A DNA stretch of 64,000 bases from Aplidium turbinatum. Taxonomy: Eukaryota; Chordata; Ascidiacea; Aplousobranchia; Polyclinidae. Numbering within the stretch: the first letter of the stretch is position 1; each line of letters opens with the position of its first letter. A program made the translations under genes and the position numbers. The notes beneath the pieces were generated by a model that was given only the letters and a program-made list of their open reading frames with translations, had not been told where the DNA came from and made no database searches. Shown here one piece after another: positions 1-11,939 of this stretch. The stretch covers positions 42,375,979 through 42,439,978 of the forward strand of contig OU964920.1 in assembly GCA_918807975.1 (NCBI GenBank), given 5' to 3'.

Positions 1-529
1 GCCATTCTGGGGAGGGACCCAGTAACGATGAGGCTAAGTCAGTTCGAGAGGCCCGGCATCTTAGACGGGATATTTGACTCAAATTGGGGAACTTTCTGTA
101 GCCCTAGGTTCTTTGAGTGGTAAGCAGGAACTGTTAATTTTTAGATCTAAGTTCTCTACTTTGGAAGAGGATTTACGGCATTTCCATGCTCTTTTGACTA
201 AAATTTTTAACTCTGCAATCTTGGCAGAACTTCGTGATAGGGTAGATCCCGAATTTAACTCGTTAAAAAATAACTTCGAACAAAAAGAAAGTGAGTTCTC
301 AGATATGTTGGATGCTGACATACATCCTGAGGATAGCGCCTCAAATGTAAGCACTAGGACAGGGGTGCACAACCTTTTTGCTATTGCCGGCCGCATTCAG
401 ATTAATTCTATAAAGCACGGCCGCCAGTGAGTTTTAAGGGATTTATTTTTAATTTGCGTTATCTAAGAGAAGAATTTATTCGTTAATATCTACTAAACTT
501 ATCATACTTAGGTTAAACCTTAGGAATCT

Positions 530-1604
530 TTACAAACAGAAACCAATACTGAACTACAAAAAATTGATGCTTGGCTACGAAGAAACAAACTCTCTTTAAA
601 CTACTCTAAAACAAGCTACATTTTAATAAACAAAGTACCTAAGCGTACTGTTGAAACTAATTCAATTTCACACATTAAACATTTGTCGCTGCAGTTGGCT
701 CGATATTCCGGAATTTTTTATCGCCTTCGTAACTATGTGTTAGAGGAAACATTGCTTATGTTATATTATAGTCTAGTATATAGTCGTGTTCAATACGGTA
801 TTACTATATGGGGTACTGCAGGTAAAACACTAATCAAGGAAGTTGACGTAAGACACAATAATATTATTCGCGCAATCACTAGAAGTACAAAATTCAGTCA
901 CGTCACTAGCTTATACAAATCTTTGAATATTTTACAACGTGAAGATATTTACAAACTCGAAATTGCAAAATTTATGCATAAAGTTTCCAATAATAATCTA
1001 CCGCCTGTATTGCAAGATCGTTTTATAAAACTTGATAATATTCACTCGCACAACACTCGACAACTAAATAAAATGAAGTATTTTCTTCCACAAATAAACA
1101 AATCCGTGGCACACAATCTTCTGACACATCGGGGTACTAAATTGTGGAGTGAAATGGATGAATGTATTAAAAGCAAACACCTTGCTTTGTTTAAAAAACT
1201 TTATAAAATTACCTTGTTAAGTTCTTATTAAATCGTTAAAATCGTTCAGTTAAATTATTTTATCTCATGTAACCTCGTATTTGTGTTCTTAAACGATATG
1301 ATTCATTATATGCTCATGTTTTCCCAGCTGGTCTTGATTCAATATTCTACAAAACCTTATATATTCAATTCGATTTCGAAGCTACTGTTCCATCCATCAT
1401 TATGTTTTATTGATACAGTTATAATGTCTGATGCTGCAATGTAAGATGACTGATGACAGGCAGCACCTTGACTGGTTAACCGCAAGGTTGTTCGGTGCTG
1501 CCAGACCTTTCTATTGCCATATTTTGATTTGTATGTAATTGTGTTTCTTTATATCGAGTCGTATTAGAAAGGCAAATAAACAATATCTCTCTCTCTCTCT
1601 CTCT
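530..1604 (+). mobile_element. CR1-like LINE, 3' fragment
   Basis: Translation from about 544 to the stop at 1231 gives the thumb and C-terminal part of a non-LTR reverse transcriptase. Visible motifs are ELQKIDAWLRRNKLSLN, LYYSLVYSRVQYGITIWG and IHSHNTRQ, all typical of CR1/jockey-like LINEs. The 3' end is AATAAACAATA followed by a (TC)n run at about 1584-1604, matching CR1-type ends that finish in a short tandem repeat. The 5' part with endonuclease and most of the RT is absent, as in ordinary 5'-truncated LINE copies. Confidence 0.8.
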
Positions 1605-2056
1605 AAACCTAAAAGTACCATAAAATACCAAACATTTTTTGAAATGAATTTATTCAATAAAAGTCTGCGACATTGCAGCTCCCTTGATTTTGCATACGAA
1701 CACCAGTTAAGACACCAGTCTCAGTTAATTTGTTCGGTACTCGTTTTTTAGGTACCGTAGGCTATACTTCATATTATGTGAAAAGGCATACTCACACTTT
1801 TCTTCAAATTTTTGACACAGGTTTTCCTGGACTCGCCTTACAATTTTGCATAATTGTGTGACATATGACGACAAAAGTGCTGTTTTGCATTATTTCCTTG
1901 AACAGTTTTAACTACTTGACTGCATATTAGACACATCATAGTAGCCTATGCGCTGCAGTCTCGATCATGAAATAATCCAACTCCGTTTGGGAATTGAATA
2001 CCCTCTTCTCATCTGCTACTGTTCTTTTTCTTTTTAAGGACATAATGCAATGTAGG

Positions 2057-2536
2057 CAGTGCCTCTCCTAAGGTATTTCGGGCCCTGTGCGGAATATGCT
2101 ATGCGGGTCTCAATAACAATGATCCAATTTAGTAGCGTAGCTAGGTATTTTGAAAGGGGAGGAGGGGTTGACGGCGTGTTCGCCGAAGGCGACACTCAGG
2201 GTCTGGGGGCCGCCCTCAGAAATTTTTGAAAAATTACTTTGAATTTGGTGCATTCTGAGAGCATGTTCAACAAAAATTTGGGTGTGAATATTACTGTAAA
2301 ATGGTGCTGTCCGGTGGCAATGGTGGCCCGACGCGACAATCTCAGCACTTGCCTCACTCTAAAGCCGCAACTGACTTCAACAATAGGCTACCGGAACTTG
2401 CTTGTGAATCGAATTGAATTTTTCTATTGGAAATGACAAAAATTAGCCTACTGCATTTTCTGAGTAAATTTCTGCCCCCCCCTAATTTGCAGCCCTGTGC
2501 GATCGCACGGTTTGCACACCCCAAAGACCAGCACTG
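2057..2536. mobile_element. short hAT-type element (MITE-like)
   Basis: It starts CAGTGCCTCTCC, and its right end read in reverse starts CAGTGCTGGTCT. It is flanked by the 8-bp direct repeat AATGTAGG (2049-2056 and 2537-2544). Both termini carry the GCCCTGTGCG word a little inside. It contains a further dispersed repeat at 2131-2330. It lies within the larger hAT element, giving four levels of nesting at this site. Confidence 0.75.
2131..2330 (+). repeat. dispersed repeat, related to 8888-9083
   Basis: It begins AGTAGCGTAGCTAGG, continues with a purine run and a GGGTCTGGGGG word, then a block (about 2218-2325) that is nearly identical to about 8977-9075. Both copies are in the same orientation and 6.7 kb apart. 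The GTAGC(C)AGG opening is typical of hAT-like terminal sequences, but no transposase is present. Confidence 0.65.
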
Positions 2537-5500
2537 AATGTAGGCTACAGTTTGCCTACAATGAAATTGGGTTGAGGAAAAAGTTTTGTCTCAAAACGAT
2601 TTTAACAATATAGCCTAGCCTACAAAACTTATGATGAGATGGTTTTTCAAGTTTTAAAATTTGAAATATTATATATAATTACAAGGGTATCCAGTGGTTC
2701 TAGATATCCCTGTATAATATTTAAAATATAGACAATTCATTTTTTTAATGAAATAATTTTTTTATTTCAACAACAGGGCACGGCCGCCAACACATGCTTA
2801 TTAAATTACGTGTTAACGGCCGCATAATTATTCATTGACGGCCGCATGCGGCCGTACGGCCGCAGGTTGAACACCGTTGCACTAGGATGTCTAAGAGTTC
2901 GTCTCGGATAGTTGCACAAATTAACCTACAGCTAAGACGAGAGGAGCTCCAGATACAAGCTGAGACTGAAGCAAGAGCTGCTGAGGCCATGGCGAGAGCT
3001 GAGGCCATACGAGCAGAGGCCGACGCGAGAGCTGCTGAGGCCGCCGCGAGGGCTGAGGCCGTACGAGCAGAGGCCGTCGCGAGAGCTGAGGCCGAAGCGA
3101 GAGCTGCTGAGGCCGCCGCGAGAGCCGAAGCTAGAGCTGCTGAGTTCGCACTCAAAGACGCTCAGTTGAGGGCTGAACAACGTAAAGAGGTAGTTTTAGC
3201 TGAATATCGTTCAGAGTTGGGCTCCCGGCGTAGTTCTAAGAAGGGCTCTTCTAGCCATTCCAGAAATGAACATCAATCACAGTTTAATTTACATAACCTT
3301 TTCCAGACGCCTGTTCAATCTGTAAGTGGACCAGTGCAATCCACACGTTTTCCAGCTGTTTCAGGAGGTCTCGAGGTCGCGGCTAAGGGTCTTCCGAAGG
3401 ACCTAGAGCCAAGGCCTGCGAATTATAGCCGAACTCCTCCCCCAGAGCGTGCAGGTCACGGGGCCGCCATTAGCAGTAATGCTTTGCCCCCTTCAAAGTT
3501 TTCTGCGCCGCTAGTTTTTGATCGCCCAGCTACACGTAATTTGCGTGATTGTGAGAGACGTAACGCGTCTCCTGATTTTAACGTGTGTGAGGATCGTGAT
3601 CGGGCTGTGCATGTGACTGAGCCCCCTCAGCCCCTTAAGGGATATAGTTTGTCTTCTACCGCTAAATCGAGTTCTCAACAACAGGATTGCTTTTTTGAAT
3701 ACCAAAATAGTAGGACGTTTTTCGATAAGGCGGCCTTGATTGGTTACGATGGTAATAATATGCCATTTATCTTCTTTAAAAATCGTGTTACGGCGTTAAT
3801 GGCAGCTTCACCCTTTAAAGGAACTCGTTTGACTTTGTTACAAGCAGCTTGTGTTAGAACAGCTGCGCAAACGATTGCTAATTTGGTTTCCGACACTCCT
3901 GGCTTGTCAGAAAAAGACAGGATAGAAATGTCGTTAGCTCGCTTGTCCCAACGTTTTGGGTTTCGTGGAGGTCTTTTCGCAGAACCAGAACTTAGAAAGT
4001 ATCGCTATGGTAGCAAATTGACTTCGACCTCTTCCAGTGATCTGAAAGAGTTTAAAGATGAATTGTCGCAGTGTCTGCTTTACGCGCAAGCTTATGGTCA
4101 GCGTGACAAATTGGAAGGACGTTTTGTTTTGGATTTGGCTAAGCGACTCCCGTTTGACGCTAAGCAGCGTTATCTTGACTTTTTAGGTGATCAGTATGGT
4201 GGTACTGATGAGCCTACTTTTCAGAGTTTGTTTGAATTTGTAGTACGGGAGGAAACGCGCAAGTCGACTGATTTTAGCATCATGCTAATGGGCGATTCTG
4301 GTGAGTCGCAGCATTTTAAAAAGTTTGGCAAAGGAAAATTGCCTTCATGTCCGGTTAGGCAGACGTCGGTAAAACCCCATGATAATGTGATTTCAGGGAG
4401 TTCGCAGTACTCGACTGCTGTTGGCGCACCGCGCGGTGGTGTGGCCAGACGTAGAGACATACCGGCATGTTTTTATTGTTCGTCACGTGGTCAAGTTGAA
4501 TATCATTTTTTGTCTAATTGTAAAGAATTTTTGCGCTTGACACCTAAAGATCGGAGAGATGTCATTGTGAAAGCTGGCAAATGCTTGAATTGTTTGCGCC
4601 AGCATATGGTTAGGGATTGCGTTCATGCAAATAACTGTCGTAAGTGTGGGCCTAACAACGATAGGAAACACTATTTTCTTCTGCATGATTTTTATGTGAC
4701 GTCACGTGATTCTCTGGATTCGATTGGCAAAGATGATGCTGGTGCCAGAGTTCCTGTGCGTAATGTTAAGATTGGAAATGTTAAAGCAGCTTTTAACCGC
4801 GTTACTGCTGCTCGTGTTTTGAATCCAATGACTGGCAAATCGAAGTTGGTGTATTGTCAGCATGATCCTGGTTCGCAGTTGACTTTTGTTTCGAGTGATT
4901 TGGTGTGCAAACTTGGCCTTAAACAGTATGATAAAGCGTCGTTTAAAATGGATACTCTGGCTGGTCAGAAACCTACTTGTGCTGACCTTGTTAAACTCAA
5001 CATTCAGTCGTTAGAGACGAATGAACTGTTTTGTGATATAACTTCGGTGGTTAACCCAGCTTGGGCTGACGATGTTAAAACTTTACCACATAAGCAGGAT
5101 TTAAGTGGTTTCCGTCATTTTCATGACGTGAATATGTTTCATTTGAATGATTGTAGTACTGTAGATGTACTGATTGGCAACGACAACGCTTATTTGATGT
5201 GGGCAAAAGAAGAGCGTGTTGGTGAGAATCGTAGTGAACCACATGCTTTGCTCACTCCTCTCGGTTGGTTGGCTTGTGGTGGTAAGTCACCCTTAGATGA
5301 AAGCGTTGCTAACGTGTGCAGAGTGCAGACGTCTTTAGAGTCGGATGTCATCTCTGGCTTTCAGCGTAAAATTGAGTCTCGTGATATGGAAATAGCAGAC
5401 CTGAATAAAGTCATTCAGGATTTGACTTTGCCAAATGAAACCTGTGAATTGTCTCGCAATGATATTTTGGCTAGAGAACTTGTCGAACCGAATATTGAGT

Positions 5501-6460
5501 TGAAAGATGGTCGATTTGAGATACCTGTTCCGTTGAAGGAAGATATTGATCTACCTAACAATTTTGTGTTGGCGTCAGATAGAGCGGCTGCTTTAAGGAA
5601 GAAGGCTTTAAAACAACCTGAACTTTGTGATTTTCTTACCGACACCATGAAAGATCTTAAATCTAATGGTTATATTGAGCGTGCTGGTGAAGCAGGAAAT
5701 GTAAAGGGCTTTCAGTGGTATTTACCATACTTTGTGACGTCACAATTAAAAAAGCGTATTGTTTACGATGGCAAGTCTGAATTTCGAGGAACTTGTGTTA
5801 ATGATGTAATGTTTTCGGGTCCTGACTTGTTAAACCCTCTGGCAGATGTCTTGGCTAGATTGCGGCTTGGCAGATTTGGTTTCGTGGCCGATATGACCAA
5901 GTACTTTTTTCACATTTTAGACTCTTCAATACGTAAGCCCAATTTTATTGAACTGCTTACGTACACAGGCAGTGCCGTTCGGATCGTGAACGAACGCCTT
6001 TCGGTACCTTTGAGTGACGACCCTAGGGATTTTACTGTCATCACCCCTGCCTCACTTTTGACCCCATACTTAGACCCATACTGTGCTGTTGGGCAACCAC
6101 ATGATCGTGACCAACTAAGAAGGGATTATCGGTTCAATTTGTCACTTTCTCAGCAGTTTTGGAGCAAATGGATAGATTTTTACTTGCCAGGTCTTCAGGG
6201 CCGGAAAAAATGGCTAAAAATGGCCGAGAATTTGGAGCCTGGTCAACTTGTAGTGGTAGGTTCTCTCCAAGACATTGGTAAACGTGGGAAGTATCAACTT
6301 GGGAGGGTGCATGAGGTAGTTCCACAAATTAGGAAAGGGAAGCCTGTGGTTCGTAGAGCTAAAGTTGCCGTCTGCAACTATGATGAGAGTACGGGGAAAG
6401 AGAAAGTAGACTATGTGTTGAGGGATATTTCGTGCCTCGCCCCCGTAAAGAACACCTAAG

Positions 6461-7000
6461 TGTTAGGGTTTGAGCCTGGTTTTGTCTACGGTGGCCGACA
6501 CTTGTCTGAGCCCAGAACAGTCGGTTATTATCGCAACCATTGTATATAGCGTCATTTTAGCATGTACCTATGGTACCAATTTCATGTATCGTCGTGTATT
6601 ATTCCGTATTGTTGTTCATTCTTTGCATGCCCTTTGTATTTACGTATTAACTTAAACGTGAGTGATTCAAACAATTTGTGTATCGTGTGTTTTTATTTAT
6701 TGGCTCACAATTGTCGTCAATTCTTTTTTAGTTATGCCATGTCAGACTGTCATAACTAGGGGCCGCTATGTTCCCGACAATTTTCACCAAATCAAACGTC
6801 ATATAAAAACCGTTATGGTCTACTTAACCTAGCTGGCATCTTACGTCATGGAAATTGCTAGAAAATGTCCAAATATTGCACCATCGGTCGTAAGACCTGA
6901 TGAAATATTGCATTAGCCGCTTGAACACCTGTTTGAATGACTTCATAATTGTCTTTCATTATTGCGTCACAGTTACTGTCTACGTGCATTTGAGATATTG
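6461..7000. other. no gene seen; 3' flank or LTR of the BEL/Pao fossil
   Basis: Directly after the long frame of the BEL/Pao fossil the sequence becomes T-rich and non-coding. It could be the right LTR (a TGTT start is present at 6461), but without the left LTR in the window I cannot mark its end. No repeat seen elsewhere in the window recurs here. Confidence 0.3.
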
Positions 7001-7440
7001 CAAATTATTCTAGTCATTCGTAAAATTGTTGTTGGAAGTCAGTCGCAAGTTTAACTGTTTGCTTGGTGCTTGCTAGCTGGACAAATTTTCCGTCTTTTAT
7101 CCAAGTAATCTGTTCTGTAGTGACAGTTTTAGAGGCGTACGGTGTTGCGTCCCATTTTCGATAGCCGCGGGCTAATTTTACAGGAATACACTTTTTGAAT
7201 AGACGTTTCGAGGAGTGTTTCTTTTTCGGTCATTACATACAGACGAACGGATCCGGGAACTTTATCTTACAATTTTCCCACGAAGAGATTATGGTTTACC
7301 GCTGTAACCACTGCTTCTGTCGTTATGTCCATAACCTGTTCAACAGGGATGGAAGTTGAGGCAGATCTTTTCCAGCAAATGAATAGTAGTGCACAAACTT
7401 TTTGGCAAGCTGTTCCAGGTGTCCAATTATGGTTTGCTTA
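7000..7440 (-). pseudogene. unidentified degraded coding remnant
   Basis: On the minus strand several stretches translate into protein-like sequence, for example GSVRLYVMTEKETLLETSIQ and ATPYASKTVTTEQITWIKDG, but no single frame stays open. I do not recognise the family. Its position beside mobile-element debris suggests a transposon remnant, and it may belong with the hAT piece that follows on the same strand. Confidence 0.3.
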
Positions 7441-7510
7441 ATATCAACTTCCTTGCCACAAATAGGCCTATATTGCTTTAGTTAAGGAAACATATCGTAG
7501 GCTACTCAAT

Positions 7511-7903
7511 CTACTCATCTCTGGTGACATAACTTTTCAGAGTATGAGTTTTTTTGTGGCAAGCAGAAACTTTTGCGGCGTGATCAATCACCGTAAAACC
7601 ATTGCCTTGCATAGATAAATTTAGAGAATTCAGAGAATCCAATATATCGGCAAGGCAAGCAACTTTTGCGTTGAAATCTTCTTGCAAAAACTTCTTGGTT
7701 AATCCCACCCAGTTTTGTTGCGTCAGGAAGATAGTAATCTCCTCCCGAAAATCACAAACTCGCTTCAGGACACAAATTCGTGACAACCATTGCACTTCCG
7801 TGTGCAGCAACAATGCTTGGTAATCAGAATCCATGTCAGTGCACAAAGACGAAAACAAACGCTGATTTAATGGCCTTGTTTTGATGAAGTTTACACTCTT
7901 CAC
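7511..7903 (-). mobile_element. hAT transposase fragment, ZBED5/GTF2IRD2-like
   Basis: A 130-residue frame resembles the central region of ZBED5/FAM200/GTF2IRD2-type transposases. Recognisable words are VNFIKTRPLNQRLF, LLLHTEVQWLSR, CDFREEITIFL and VACLADILDSLNSLNLSMQG. The N-terminal BED finger and the C-terminal dimerisation region are missing, so this is an internal fragment. A related piece encoding the C-terminal region occurs at 16708-16995. Confidence 0.8.
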
Positions 7904-8507
7904 CAGAGCCTCTGAAAGAATTTTTTACTAAGGGTACGAAGAGTCATTCCGGGCCCCCTCTCACTTTGAACTCTCTTTGTCTTGGGCAAAACGTGTGATG
8001 TTTGCGTAAGCATATTGCACACCATACAACATTTTAATGCAGAATTGGACATCTGTGCGCAATAATAGTATAAGGCTGCAATAAAACTATTATTTAGGGT
8101 TTTGTGCATATCACGTGATCTGTCCCTCGCCAATTCGTGTAGCCTATCCTGCATTGAATTCGTGTGTCAGTTGTTGATGGTGCTGTTGAAAGGTGTCGCT
8201 TGTACAGCTTTAATGTAAAATTTTCAAATTCACTTACTTATTTTATTTCTCTTAGATGTAGCCTACAGTTATTTCTGATGAGGACACTATGTGGTGTCGA
8301 AAACGTTGTATTTAGTAGTTGTTTTTTTTAGTGTGTGTTTAAATATAAAATGTTAAATACGTTAACGTTACTGAGTGTTATACGTACGTTATCTGGTACA
8401 ACAAGTCAAGCTCTCTACCAAGCCTCAAACATAACATCTTGTTAAAACATAATCAAATTAATCACCTGACCTTTCTTTCTTCATTAACTTTTGCATTCAC
8501 CACATGC
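7904..8507. other. no gene seen
   Basis: A weak minus-strand frame (7900-8154) continues upstream of the hAT fragment but shows no family signature. The rest is AT-rich and I see no repeat structure. Confidence 0.4.
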
Positions 8508-8512
8508 CTAGC

Positions 8513-8735
8513 AGTGGTGAACGAAGTCACCTTTTTTTTTACTCCGGTTGCGCTCCTGCTCCGACAGTATTCACTCCAGCTCCGAAATTCATTTTGAAGT
8601 GAAATAAGCGTTAAACTACCGTTTTCAAATAGTTTTTAAAAAACAAAAAAAAGCCCAAAAATACCCGGGCTTTTAAAAAAAACCTAGCGGGTTGGGCTTT
8701 TTGAAAAAAGCCCAGGTTTTTCTCAACCATGCTTT
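8513..8735. repeat. hAT-like terminal sequences and GGGTT/AACCC-rich repeat
   Basis: A CAGTGGTGAACGAAGTCACC start followed by CTCCGGTTGCGCTCCTGC (8513-8570) looks like a hAT terminus. At 8640-8735 a second repeat reads, in reverse, GGTTGAGAAAAACCTGGG then AAAGCCCAACCCG. It is the inverted counterpart of 63187-63275. No target duplication was found for either. Confidence 0.5.
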
Positions 8736-8835
8736 TGCTACACTATGCCCCCCTGACAAGAGAATAACCAACTTTTATGATTTAATTTAGGGTGCTTTTA
8801 ACAAAACATTTTTGCACGTAAAGCATTAAATCACC

Positions 8836-9083
8836 ACTGGCGTACGCAGGATTTTCTCAAAGGGGGGGGGGGGGGGGCATTGACAGTAGCGTAGCCAGGA
8901 TTTTTGAAAGGGGGGGTTTGACGACCGGCGGGCAGTCAACGGCACCCAGCGGCAGGGGTCTGGGAGACCTCCCTCGGAAATTTTTGAAAAATTACTTTGA
9001 ATTTGGTGCATTCTGAGAGAATTTTCAACAAAGATGTGGGTATGAATATTCCTGTAAAATGGTGCTGTCAGGTGGCATAGCAA
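8836..9083 (+). repeat. two adjacent hAT-like ends with a G run
   Basis: CACTGGCGTACGCAGGATTTT is followed by an uninterrupted G run of about 17. The related GTAGCGTAGCCAGGATTTTTG follows at once (from 8886), and then the repeat block shared with 2131-2330. The tandem placement suggests one element inserted into or next to another. There is no coding sequence. Confidence 0.6.
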
Positions 9084-10490
9084 AAGGATAAGATCTTGTT
9101 TTCTTCGGCATTTTTCGGAAATAAAGCTAAGTCTCTATGTTTTCTTGTTGCTAATTCCTGGCTGAGATGTTTGAATGTTTGGTATTTCCAAAACTCGCTC
9201 TTTTAATGCAGTTTTGTTTAAAATTAGGCAAGTCTTTTTTAGACTGAAAGCATCATTCCCAAGCATAAAAAGACTGAAAGCATCATTCTCAATATCGTGA
9301 CGTCACACGTGTGCCAAAGGGGAGGTTGTTACCCCCAAACCCCCATGGCCATTGATATCCCAGACGTCTTCATTATATCCCAGTATGGTTTTAGTTTAAA
9401 CTTTATCCATTTCTTTCTCACTATAATAGGCTTACAGAATACTATGCTACATTTGGCATACCTGGGGTGGGGTAGGTGGATTGGGCCATGTATTTCGTAT
9501 TGGCTTAGTCTATGGAACAGCATTGTTAATTGCTTTGACAGTGCAATCCAAAACATATCAAATGCCTTAATCTACATAGCTGTTTATCTATAATTTGTTG
9601 ACAATGAATTCATAAAACAAGTGTCTAGTGTTGTTATTTTTCCATTATAATAGAGTATAGATAGTAGGGTGGAGTGAAAAAATTTTTTTTTTCAAATCAA
9701 AATATCAGATTAACCAAAAGTGGCGTATGGACCTAAAACCAACTTCTGAGAAGGTTTTGGGTTTGTGCCACCTACACCCAGGTGGCCCATAATTTTTAAA
9801 GGTCATCCGAGGGTCAAATTTCATGAAAATCTCATAACTTGGAAACCGGTTAAGCTAGAATGTTGGTTTTTGGCTTAAAATTTCCAGAAGGTCCATGTTT
9901 ATATATGCTCTAATGCAACTTTTGTCTCTATTTTAACTACATAAGCTGATAATAATAAAAAATGACGTTTTAGTTTGAAAGCTATGGTATAACGTGAAGA
10001 AGTGAAAATGCGATATTTGAACTATTTGCACCCATGGTTATGTGTTAAGGCATAATAGGTACAAACTAACTAAGTAGGCCTACTGCTTAAAATACTTTCT
10101 AAGTAGTTAGGACAAAGGATATGCAAGCAACAATCATGGATATGTGACAAAAAAATTCAATGACAAAAATAATGTAGCAAAGACTCATATGCAATAATGT
10201 TACAATGTTATTTGACATTAAGTTTCAAAATTTACATGTTTGGTTTCCATGAAATTTATAAGAAACTACTTACAATCAGGGTTGCATTATAAAAATTATC
10301 ATGTGGTGAAAAAATATTGAAAACCTTCAACCTGAAAACATCAGGACTATCAAAGTCAGAAAAAAGATATTTCGACTCTGATCCATTGCAAATGTGGGCA
10401 AGGCTGACTGGGCTTTGGTAAAGACCCTTGCCAACCTTAATCCACCACAATATTCACTCGACTAACCTATTTGTATTCATACAGCGATTA
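9084..10490. other. no gene seen
   Basis: The open frames at 9297-9593 and on the opposite strand are short and show no family resemblance. The stretch at about 9660-10250 has the even, AT-rich look of an old interspersed repeat, but I cannot name it or find its ends. Confidence 0.4.
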
Positions 10491-10496
10491 ATAACT

Positions 10497-11000
10497 GTTC
10501 AATCAATCACTCCTGCGGGAACGGACCAAACTACCCCAAGATGAGCTACGTGGCTCGGTCGAAAACTTCCGACAAACAATTGAGTTATTCAAGTGAAGAG
10601 CGGCCATATCGAAAATAAAAACTTATTCCTAGTAGGCTATTGTAAGCTCTCATTATGATACATTTTTAATGAAATGGTTGTTTTTTTGAATCTTTATCCT
10701 CGGACTGACAAAGCCTTCTTGTAGACGCTTTTAACGCTGGGCCGGTTATCGAGAATGGCAGATTGAAGTTTTTCCGATTGTTGAAGTGTTGTTGCCAGGG
10801 AATTGTTCCATTTACTAGGTGCCGCTGAATGGAGAGCAGTCCTGAATGCGTTGCTCAAGCGCACACCCCGAGAGTCGAACCAGGGCCGCGTGATCTTGAG
10901 CCGGGCGCGTAACCATTGAGCTAACGGGGCGGACATGTTATTTATTTTCTAATAAATCATTTATAAGTTGATCCAAAGACTTTCTGTTCACCCTGTTAGC
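10497..11000 (+). mobile_element. mariner-type element, 3' fragment, split by a SINE
   Basis: The sequence at 10500-10690 and 10937-11000 matches 38290-38520, the end of a mariner-like transposase and the terminal sequence CTTTCTGTTCACCCTGT. The SINE at 10687-10935 sits in the middle, with the match resuming on its other side. Only the last part of the transposase is present and it is not open. Confidence 0.75.
10687..10935 (-). mobile_element. tRNA-derived SINE, family A, full-length-looking copy
   Basis: On the minus strand the head reads like a tRNA, with an A box in TTAGCTCAATGGTTA and a B box in GGTTCGACTC. A family-specific body (CTGCTCTCCATTCAGCGGCA) follows, and a tail ending CCGAGGATAAAGATTCA. 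It is inserted in the mariner fragment. Other copies are at 13131-13345, 23303-23610 and 23705-23800. Confidence 0.85.
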
Positions 11001-11645
11001 CACTGCCACTCTTTCGGTGCAACACAGCAAACTGCGTAGAAAAGAGGTGTATTTACAACATTTCAAAATCTAGGTACCTCGCTTGAGTCAAATGAGGTTT
11101 GCCAAGACACTTCTTACTGAGTTAAAGTAGCCACTAAAATCAAACATAATCAAATAAACGAAAAATCACAACTACGGCAATGAAAAATATAAACAGAAAT
11201 GAAACCCGGCCTTTATACTGCTTTATCACTCGTTGTGTGCGTGAGATTATGCGGTGATAAACGAAAGTAATTTCTGAAAACTGCATGCTTGCTTTTTAGT
11301 GAAATCAAGATCAGCTCTCAACTTCAACAAACCTTAAAATAACGTAAGCTACATGAACAGTATGATTGTAAATCGGCACAATTTTTAAAGGGTTGTTGTT
11401 AGTGATTAGCACCAAACAAAATTTCGTTACCCGCAGACAAGTTTGCCACAAAGCAATCCAAATGAAATGTTTTAGGAAAGTGTCTTCGTATCCAACCTTA
11501 CCACAATCATTCGCACCTTGACGGCATACACGATAAAAAGACACAAATAGTTTTGTTCCACGACATGTTTTTGTTCATTGAGGGGCAGTGATATGCCCTA
11601 ACTCGATTAGTTCGCGGGGTCAATGGTTCACAAAATACACAAACG
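11000..11645. other. 3' flank of the zinc-finger gene; no other gene seen
   Basis: This should contain the 3' untranslated region of the minus-strand gene ending at 11646. I found no clear AATAAA on the minus strand near the stop outside the mariner remnant. The minus-strand frame at 11311-11544 shows no recognisable domain. Confidence 0.4.
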
Positions 11646-11939
11646 TCATTCCCTCTCGACGTGGACCCCTTGCGGAGGGGTCAGTTTCTTCAGGAGAACC
11701 ATGGGACTAATTGGTGAACCTGTAGGGGGTAGTTTGAGGACTGAAGGTGGAATTCCTGCCCTAATTACATTGTTTTCCTCAAAATCTTTGCTTGGTGTCC
11801 GCAGCACATCATGGATAGTCACAGTTAGAGATTGTTTCGGTGAAAACTGGGGTGGAAGAGCTGGAGATGTTCTGGGCGATGTGACGGTGGGTTCACTCAT
11901 GCGTCTCGCTTCAGGTTCAGCAGATGATGAAACAGAACA
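11646..11939 (-). CDS. zinc-finger gene, terminal coding exon
   Basis: It encodes CSVSSSAEPEARRMSEPTVT and a Pro/Ser/Thr-rich end, stopping at TGA (11646-11648). The acceptor ACGTTCTAG gives phase 0, matching the preceding exon. No finger is present. A low-complexity C-terminus is plausible for such a protein. Confidence 0.7.
   Translation of the reverse strand, partial: CSVSSSAEPEARRMSEPTVTSPRTSPALPPQFSPKQSLTVTIHDVLRTPSKDFEENNVIRAGIPPSVLKLPPTGSPISPMVLLKKLTPPQGVHVERE

Larger units (their letters stand above)
360..2879. mobile_element. hAT-type DNA transposon, non-autonomous, nested in the BEL/Pao fossil
   Basis: The left end begins CAGGGGTGCACAACCT. The reverse complement of the right end begins CAACGGTGTTCAACCT. 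Both are flanked by the 8-bp duplication CACTAGGA (352-359 and 2880-2887), as expected for hAT insertion. Both ends are followed by clusters of CGGCCGC. No transposase is left. The inside is occupied by a LINE tail (about 530-1604) and a second, smaller hAT element (2057-2536). The ends resemble ZBED-type (Charlie-like) hAT elements such as the one at 16656-17452. Confidence 0.8.
1..6460 (+). mobile_element. BEL/Pao LTR retrotransposon fossil, broken
   Basis: A gag-like frame starts at about 74, is interrupted by the hAT element at 360-2879, and a long frame follows at 2887-6459. Parts seen in order: an Ala/Arg/Glu coiled-coil repeat (about 2940-3180), a gag body, Cys/His zinc knuckles (about 4460-4680), a BEL-type aspartic protease region, the start of a reverse transcriptase, and a tail like the domain that follows integrase in BEL/Pao elements. 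The left LTR would lie outside the window and I could not delimit a right LTR. The element is broken, with at least two breaks counting the hAT insertion. It is old enough to have collected several nested insertions. Confidence 0.8.

Noticed and set aside
10860-10935. Functional tRNA genes at the SINE heads (also 13131, 14371, 17811, 21090, 39041)
   Set aside because: A and B boxes are present but the arms do not fold into a full cloverleaf, and each is followed by a shared SINE body.
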